DNA from: Planctomycetota bacterium
GTDB lineage: Bacteria > Planctomycetota > Planctomycetia > Isosphaerales > Isosphaeraceae
DNA length: 50,010 nucleotides
Direction of reading: 5' to 3'
NCBI GenBank assembly: GCA_028291545.1
Contig: JAQGHR010000087.1
Location: 1-50,010, forward strand
Below, in pieces: positions 44,884-50,010 of the stretch. Numbering within the stretch: position 1 is the stretch's first letter; every line of letters starts with the position of its first letter. The notes beneath the pieces were generated by a model. The model worked only from the letters and a program-made list of their open reading frames with translations, was not told the DNA's origin and searched no databases. The position numbers and the translations under genes are program-made.

Positions 44884-44925
44884 GAGAGGGACAGGCTCGA
44901 AGCGGCTTCAAGGAAGATCGCCTAC

Positions 44926-44943
44926 CCCGGAACCGGTTCCGGG
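44926..44943. promoter_or_regulatory. Perfect 18-bp palindrome in a divergent promoter region
   Basis: CCCGGAACCGGTTCCGGG is exactly self-complementary. It lies 43 bp upstream of the PfkB-like start (minus) and about 126 bp upstream of the RNase Z-like start (plus), where a dimeric regulator could control one or both. The plus-strand TATGAT at 45027-45032 could be a -10 box of the latter but has no clear -35. Confidence 0.45.
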
Positions 44944-45068
44944 ACAGGGCATGATTCTGACGTGCTTCGGCCCCGATCGCCACGCCATTCGCACTGAACC
45001 CGTTCCGCCCGAAGGGGCTCTGCCGGTATGATGTCGCCTTGAAGGGCCACAGACGCACGGAAGGATCG

Positions 45069-45944
45069 ATGTCGTTGGATACCACGCCCGAAGACCTGGA
45101 GCACCCCGTTGATAATGCGCCGGTGCGGACGCTCGTTCACAAGGGAACGACCATCGAGGGGTACTCGCGCGCGGCCGTCCAGACGTACTGGCGCGTCCCG
45201 GAGATGAAGCTCGGTTTCGATCTGGGAGCGCAACCCTGGTCCTTCATGTCGACGCCGAACTGGTTCGTCTCGCACACCCATCTCGATCACCTCGCGGCCT
45301 TGCCCGTGTATGTGGCCCGACGCCGCATGATGAAGATGGAACCGCCGACCATCTACCTGCCCGCGGAAGCCGTCGAGCCCGTGGGGATGCTCCTCCGCGC
45401 CTGGCAGAGGCTCGATCGCGGGCGAATGAACGTCAACCTGATCGGCGTCGAGGCCGGTCAGGAGATCGAACTCTCGCGCGAGCTGGTCGTCAAGGCGTTC
45501 GCCACCAAGCACACGATCACCTCGCTGGGCTTTCTCGTCTGGGAGCGACGCAAGAAGCTCAAGCCGCAATATCACGAGCTCTCGGGGGAGCAGATTCGCG
45601 ATCTGCGACTGGCGGGTGAAGAAGTCTCGGCCGAGATCCGGATACCCAAGGTCGCCTACATGGGCGACACCACGCCCGCGGGGCTGGATGCCTTGCCGGA
45701 GATCTACAAGGCCGAGATCCTGATCATGGAGATGACGTTCGTGGCTCCTGGCGAGCGCCCGGAACGGATCCACAAGTATGGCCACACTCATCTTGACGAC
45801 TTCCTGGCGAGGGCCGATCGCTTCGAAAATGAGGTGATCATCGCGTCGCACTTCAGCACGAGACTCCATTCCGAGGCGATTCAGAGGATCGTCGAGCGGA
45901 AGTTGCCGGAATCGCTGAAGGGGCGCCTCAAGATCTGGCTGTAG
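45069..45944 (+). CDS. RNase Z-like metallo-beta-lactamase-fold hydrolase
   Basis: A 291-residue MBL-fold metal hydrolase. The metal ligands are in SHTHLDH (H69, H71, D73, H74), an Asp in AYMGDTT and a His in IIASHFSTR. It lacks the extended exosite arm of full tRNase Z but keeps the YGHTHLDDF segment typical of related proteins. A tRNA 3' processing role is possible but not proven; other members hydrolyse small phosphodiesters. GGAAGGA lies just before the ATG at 45069, which is preferred over a TTG at 45039. It ends 14 bp before the convergent Rieske gene. Confidence 0.88.
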   Translation: MSLDTTPEDLEHPVDNAPVRTLVHKGTTIEGYSRAAVQTYWRVPEMKLGFDLGAQPWSFMSTPNWFVSHTHLDHLAALPVYVARRRMMKMEPPTIYLPAEAVEPVGMLLRAWQRLDRGRMNVNLIGVEAGQEIELSRELVVKAFATKHTITSLGFLVWERRKKLKPQYHELSGEQIRDLRLAGEEVSAEIRIPKVAYMGDTTPAGLDALPEIYKAEILIMEMTFVAPGERPERIHKYGHTHLDDFLARADRFENEVIIASHFSTRLHSEAIQRIVERKLPESLKGRLKIWL

Positions 45945-45958
45945 CGTTGGCTGTCCGA

Positions 45959-46264
45959 CTACACCGCGACCCAGATCTCACCATCACGAACCTCGCAGGC
46001 GAACCTGTGCAACGACTGCCCCCGCACGGTCGTGCATCGGCCCGAGGACAGCTTGAAACGCCACATATGCAGCGGGCAAACGGCCTCGCCGTCCTCGACC
46101 CAGCCGTCGCCCATCGAGCCGTTCGCGTGCGGGCAGCGGCCCAGGATCGCGTGGAACACGCCGGAATCGCGGAACACGGCAATGCCGAGGCCATCGACCA
46201 CAATGCTTCGACCACGCCCTTCCGGGACCTCATCGGCTCGACACACGGGTCGGAATGTCGCCAC
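45959..46264 (-). CDS. Rieske [2Fe-2S] ferredoxin
   Basis: A 101-residue Rieske protein. The cluster ligands are C44 and H46 in GRCPHANGSMGDG and C63 and H66 in VCPLHMWRF. This matches the small nitrite reductase NirD-like or dioxygenase-ferredoxin class. No oxygenase or reductase partner is next to it. The GTG at 46264 gives a normal-length domain; the frame is open to 46519, but that would run into the divergent NHL gene and adds unrelated sequence. GGAG precedes this start by eight bases. It probably transfers electrons in the cytoplasm. Confidence 0.82.
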   Translation of the reverse strand: MATFRPVCRADEVPEGRGRSIVVDGLGIAVFRDSGVFHAILGRCPHANGSMGDGWVEDGEAVCPLHMWRFKLSSGRCTTVRGQSLHRFACEVRDGEIWVAV

Positions 46265-46403
46265 GGTCAGGTCTCCGAAATCCGTCCCAAGAATCCCGTC
46301 AAAACGAAAAACTTCGGACTTGCATCTCCGGCGGAAAGCTCGGTAGAGTAAAAGACGTTGCAACGAGCCGGCGGCCCGGGAATCGTCTTCAAGGAATGCC
46401 GCA

Positions 46404-47336
46404 TTGAAGATCAGTCGGAGACACGCCCTGGGAGTGCTGGCTTCCGTGGCCGCCGCGCCGCTGGCGGGTTGTCGGACCGCCTCGGGGTCGGAATCCGAAC
46501 CGGAGTTGATCTGGGGCATCCACGGAACACGAAACGGCTGGCTCCACTTACCGAGAGTCGCGACGTTCGACGAACAAGATCAACTCTACATCGCGGACCT
46601 CACCGACCGCATCCAGGTTTTCGACCGCGATGGCAAGTTTCTCCGCGCCTGGAGGACGCCATCACTCAATATCGATGGGCCCAACGGCCTGACTGCGGAT
46701 CGGTTCGGCCGGATTCTGGTGGCCGACACGCACTTCTACCGCATCCTGATCTACGACAAGAGCGGGAAACTTCTCGCACAGATCGGCGACGGCGTCCAAA
46801 GCGAGGAACCGGGCCGGTTCGTGTACGCCACGGACGTGGTGACCGATCAGGCGGGCAATCTCTACGTGAGCGAATACGGCAACTCGGACCGGATTCAGGT
46901 CTTCGATAAGGACGGCAAGTGGCTCCGACAATGGGGCGCGCACGGTTACGAACCGGGCGAGTTCCTCCGGCCGCGGGCGCTCGCGATGGACGCGAAGGAT
47001 CGCCTCTACGTGGCCGATAGCTGCAATCATCGAATCCAGGTCTTCGACACCAACGGCAGGCTCCTGCACTACTGGGGTTCTCGGGGCACGGCGCCGGGGC
47101 TGATGGCGTACCCGTACGACGTCTGCATCGGTCCGGATAGCTGTCTATACGTCTGCGAGTACGGCAACAATCGGGTCCAGAAATTCGCACTCGATGGCAC
47201 GTCGCTGGGGACGTGGGGCACGCATGGCCGGGGACCCGGGCAGTTGAATAATCCGTGGGCCGTGGCCGTTGATGGTCGGGGTGCGGTGTCGGTGATCGAC
47301 TCGAATAATCATCGGGTCCAGCGCTTCCGGATCTGA
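46404..47336 (+). CDS. NHL-repeat lipoprotein
   Basis: A 310-residue secreted propeller protein. The N-terminus has KISRRHALGVLASVAAAPLAGC with SRRHAL resembling a twin-arginine-type start, then a lipobox PLAGC (Cys at residue 23). About six NHL repeats follow, each near 45 residues, such as LYVADSCNHRIQVFDTNGRLL and LYVCEYGNNRVQKFALDG, forming a six-bladed propeller. NHL propellers bind protein, RNA or glycan, or have lyase activity; no catalytic residues are clear here. The start codon is TTG with AAGGA eight bases upstream. It ends 41 bp before the VWA gene on the same strand. Confidence 0.88.
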   Translation: MKISRRHALGVLASVAAAPLAGCRTASGSESEPELIWGIHGTRNGWLHLPRVATFDEQDQLYIADLTDRIQVFDRDGKFLRAWRTPSLNIDGPNGLTADRFGRILVADTHFYRILIYDKSGKLLAQIGDGVQSEEPGRFVYATDVVTDQAGNLYVSEYGNSDRIQVFDKDGKWLRQWGAHGYEPGEFLRPRALAMDAKDRLYVADSCNHRIQVFDTNGRLLHYWGSRGTAPGLMAYPYDVCIGPDSCLYVCEYGNNRVQKFALDGTSLGTWGTHGRGPGQLNNPWAVAVDGRGAVSVIDSNNHRVQRFRI

Positions 47337-47377
47337 CGGGACGCGGGATCTCACATGCGGCGCGGGGGCGAGTTCCA

Positions 47378-50010
47378 ATGCTGGGCAATCTCTCGGTGAC
47401 ATTCGGGAATGCGTGGTGGCTGATCGCCATCCCGCTCTTCGTGCCGCCTTTGATCGCCATGAGCATCAAGAGTCTGTCGGGGCTCGGCAAGGTCCGGCAG
47501 GCGATCGCGATCCTGTTCCGCACCACGGTCGTCACGCTCATCATTCTGGCCCTCGCCCAGATCCAGGCGGTGCGGCGCAATGACAAGCTCACGACGATTT
47601 TTCTCCTCGATCGATCCGAAAGCATCCCGACGGCCCCCAACTGGGGCGATGCGATGCTTTCCTACGTGAACGCCGCGATCAAGAATCAGAAACGAACCGA
47701 TGATTTGGCTGGCGTGATCGTCTTCGGCAAGGAACCGAAGGTGGAATCGCCGCCTTCGCTCAATCCCCCTCAACTCAACGGCATCGAGAACGTCCCCGAC
47801 CCCGAATACTCCGATCTCTCGGCCGCGATCAAGCTCGCCCTGGCTTCGTTTCCCGAGGACACTGCCCGCAGACTCGTCGTGCTCTCGGACGGCAACGACA
47901 ACCGGGGAAATGCACTCGAGCAGGCCCTCGCGGCGGCGGGTCTGAAAGTCCAGATCGACGTCTTGCCGATCGAATATCGCTACGAGAAGGAAGTGCTCGT
48001 CGAGAAGGTCTCGCTCCCCCCTGAGGTCAAGCAGGGTGAGACCGTGAATATCAACGTCGTCATCCGCGCCAGCGAGCCGACCAAGGGCAAGCTCCAGATC
48101 TTCCAGAAGGCCGACAACTATTCGGCGCCGCTGACCGAGCAACCCGTCGAGATCGAATTGCAGCGCGGCATCAATGTGCATAGTCTCAAACAGACCATAA
48201 CGCAGCCGAGCTTCTACACCTACACCGCCGAATTCATCCCCGATCAAGGCAGCGGCGACCGTCGGGCCAACAATAACAGCGCGATCGGCTTCGTTCAGGC
48301 CCGGGGCGAGGCCAACGTCCTCCTGATCGAAGGGACACGCGGCGAACACGAGGAGCTGGTCTCGGCCCTGCGTGCCAAGGGCCTTCGCGTCGATGTGAAA
48401 GTGGCCCCGCGTATCGATGCCGCGGGAATCGTCGGCGGCGACCAGCTCCCGTCCGACATCGCCCAGCTTCAGCCTTATGACACGGTGATCCTGGGCAATG
48501 TCCCCAAAGATTCGTTCACCGAGGACCAGATCAAGATCCTCGAATCGAACTGCCACGACATGGGCGCGGGCCTGGTCATGCTGGGCGGGCCGAACAGCTT
48601 CGGCGCGGGCGGGTGGATGAACACACCGGTCGAAAAAGCCCTACCGGTGGACATGCAGATCAAGGCCATGAAAGTTATGGGCAAGTCGGCCCTCGTCATG
48701 GTCATGCACGCCAGCGAAATTCCCGAGGGAAACTACTGGCAGAAGGTGGTCTCTCAGGAGGCGCTCAAGACGCTCTCTCCGTACGACTACGCCGGCATGC
48801 TCCACTGGGAAGGCCAGGAGGCCTGGCTGTTCACGCTCCAGCCGATCGGAGAGAAGAAGGGCACGATGCTCCGCGCCATCGACAAGATGACGCCGGGCGA
48901 CATGCCGGACGTCGACCCCTCGCTCATCATGGGTATCAACGCCCTGAAGGCCAAGACCGACGCGATGACGAAGCATTTCATCGTCATCAGTGACGGCGAC
49001 CCCACGCCGCCCACGCGGGGCGTCATCAATCAGCTCGTCGCGAACAAGATCACCGTGACCTCCATCCTCGTCGCCTCCCACGGCGGCGACCGCGTCGGCC
49101 CGACCTGGATGCAGGACCTGGCGACCAAGACCAAGGGGCGCTTCTACAACGTCACGAACCCTCGGGCGTTGCCGCGGATCTATCAGAAAGAAGCCAGGCT
49201 GATCTCCCGGCCCCTGATCTTCGAACGCCCCCAACCCTGGGCGCCGACGATCCAGTCCTTCACGGAGCCGACCCTCGGTCTCCCCAATACTCTGCCGGGG
49301 ATCACCGGGCTGGTCCTGACGCAACTGAAGGAGAACGAACTGGTTGAACTCCCGCTCACCTCGGCCATTCCCACCGGACAGACGAATCCTCTCCTCGCGC
49401 ACTGGACTTACGGGCTCGGCCGCTCGGTCGCCTGGACCTCCGACGCCGGCCGAAAGTGGGCCAAGGCCTGGCCGAACTGGGAGAACTACGCGGCCTTCTG
49501 GTCGCAAGTGATTCGATGGTCCCTGCGACCGGTCGACAACGGAAACATGAATCTCTCGCTCCGTCGCGAGGACGGCAAGATCAAGGTCGTCATCGACGCC
49601 TTGGACAAGCAGAATCAGTTCCTCAACTATCTCGACATCCAGGGCAACGTCGTCAACCCCGAGTTCAAGGGCGAGCCGCTCATCCTGAAGCAGACCGCGC
49701 CGGGCCGATACGAGGGGACGGTCGAGAAGGCCGAGGCCCGTGGCAACTATTTCGTCAACCTCGGCGCTCGTGGCGCGGACGGCAAGATGATCTTCGTCTC
49801 GGGCGGCGTTTCCGTCCCCTATTCCGACGAGTACCGCGAGCTGAAATCCAACCCCGAGAAGCTCGCCGAGCTTGCCAGCTACACCGACGGCAAGGTCCTC
49901 TCCTGGAAGTTCCAGAAAGACGGCCGCATCGATCTCGACCGCACGCTGAACGAGGCCGACGTCTTCCGTCGCGATCCCAAGCTGACGCCCCCATCCAGCT
50001 TCACCGACCT
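47378..50010 (+). CDS. Large VWA-domain membrane protein (3' end outside the window)
   Basis: At least 877 codons, still open at the right edge. Two membrane helices (about 13-31 and 44-62) are followed by a von Willebrand A domain whose MIDAS motif is DRSES (D78, S80, S82) in TIFLLDRSESIP, with LVVLSDGNDNRG later. Next is a glutamine amidotransferase-like fold (VLLIEGTRGEHEELVSALRAKG, LGNVPKDSFTEDQIKILE, VMLGGPNSFGAGG), then a second region with HFIVISDGDPTPP. This order matches large BatA-like or VWA/GATase1 proteins common in planctomycetes, often near MoxR and DUF58 genes. The amidotransferase-like part shows no clear Cys nucleophile. The ATG is 41 bp after the NHL gene. Confidence 0.9.
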   Translation, partial: MLGNLSVTFGNAWWLIAIPLFVPPLIAMSIKSLSGLGKVRQAIAILFRTTVVTLIILALAQIQAVRRNDKLTTIFLLDRSESIPTAPNWGDAMLSYVNAAIKNQKRTDDLAGVIVFGKEPKVESPPSLNPPQLNGIENVPDPEYSDLSAAIKLALASFPEDTARRLVVLSDGNDNRGNALEQALAAAGLKVQIDVLPIEYRYEKEVLVEKVSLPPEVKQGETVNINVVIRASEPTKGKLQIFQKADNYSAPLTEQPVEIELQRGINVHSLKQTITQPSFYTYTAEFIPDQGSGDRRANNNSAIGFVQARGEANVLLIEGTRGEHEELVSALRAKGLRVDVKVAPRIDAAGIVGGDQLPSDIAQLQPYDTVILGNVPKDSFTEDQIKILESNCHDMGAGLVMLGGPNSFGAGGWMNTPVEKALPVDMQIKAMKVMGKSALVMVMHASEIPEGNYWQKVVSQEALKTLSPYDYAGMLHWEGQEAWLFTLQPIGEKKGTMLRAIDKMTPGDMPDVDPSLIMGINALKAKTDAMTKHFIVISDGDPTPPTRGVINQLVANKITVTSILVASHGGDRVGPTWMQDLATKTKGRFYNVTNPRALPRIYQKEARLISRPLIFERPQPWAPTIQSFTEPTLGLPNTLPGITGLVLTQLKENELVELPLTSAIPTGQTNPLLAHWTYGLGRSVAWTSDAGRKWAKAWPNWENYAAFWSQVIRWSLRPVDNGNMNLSLRREDGKIKVVIDALDKQNQFLNYLDIQGNVVNPEFKGEPLILKQTAPGRYEGTVEKAEARGNYFVNLGARGADGKMIFVSGGVSVPYSDEYRELKSNPEKLAELASYTDGKVLSWKFQKDGRIDLDRTLNEADVFRRDPKLTPPSSFTD

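Noticed and set aside
47351..48556. A 401-residue minus-strand frame
   Set aside because: It is antisense to the VWA membrane protein, which has a MIDAS motif and membrane helices.

Overview
The window looks like the chromosome of a GC-rich planctomycete, most likely in or near the Isosphaeraceae. This is inferred from gene content: an aroD-aroE fusion, a giant surface protein with a VEPRxLLS-type leader, a membrane Ser/Thr kinase with an FGE-like sensor, exported WD40/caspase-fold proteins, and VWA membrane proteins. No rRNA, tRNA, CRISPR array or complete mobile element was seen. A probable transposase 3' end lies at the left edge, and the gene at the right edge is cut by the window.

Region 338-21539 is almost one continuous minus-strand block. 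In transcription order (right to left) it holds a radical SAM protein, two polytopic membrane proteins (GT-C-like and YfhO-like), rpsO, pnp, a soluble histidine kinase with a sigma-54 response regulator, mutL, aroDE-aroK-prepilin peptidase, a LapA-like membrane protein, a coiled-coil lipoprotein, hisH, hisA and an EF-G-2-like GTPase. rpsO has a good sigma-70-like promoter and a leader hairpin. The rpsO-pnp and pnp-kinase gaps each contain a strong stem-loop. mutL has its own promoter with a perfect TATAAT.

Region 21752-31772 is the most unusual part. A transmembrane Ser/Thr kinase with a catalytically dead FGE-like outer domain is followed 19 bp later by a 1419-residue exported protein. That protein has a dead caspase fold, about 14 WD40 blades, a sandwich linker and a second caspase fold with an intact His/Cys dyad. 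A convergent gene encodes an exported WD40-PDZ-sandwich-pseudocaspase of related design. Together they look like an envelope signalling or conflict module: a kinase sensor, an active protease candidate and an inactive paralogue.

Region 31961-39584 holds envelope genes: a beta-barrel-like protein with a Gly/Pro-rich linker, a 1933-residue three-module beta-helix surface protein, and a 51-residue lipoprotein. Region 39592-47336 is mostly metabolic or hypothetical: pdxA with an overlapping histidine phosphatase gene, a minus-strand set (PfkB-like kinase, STN-like secreted protein, two membrane proteins), an RNase Z-like hydrolase, a Rieske ferredoxin and an NHL-repeat lipoprotein. From 47378 a large VWA membrane protein runs off the right edge.
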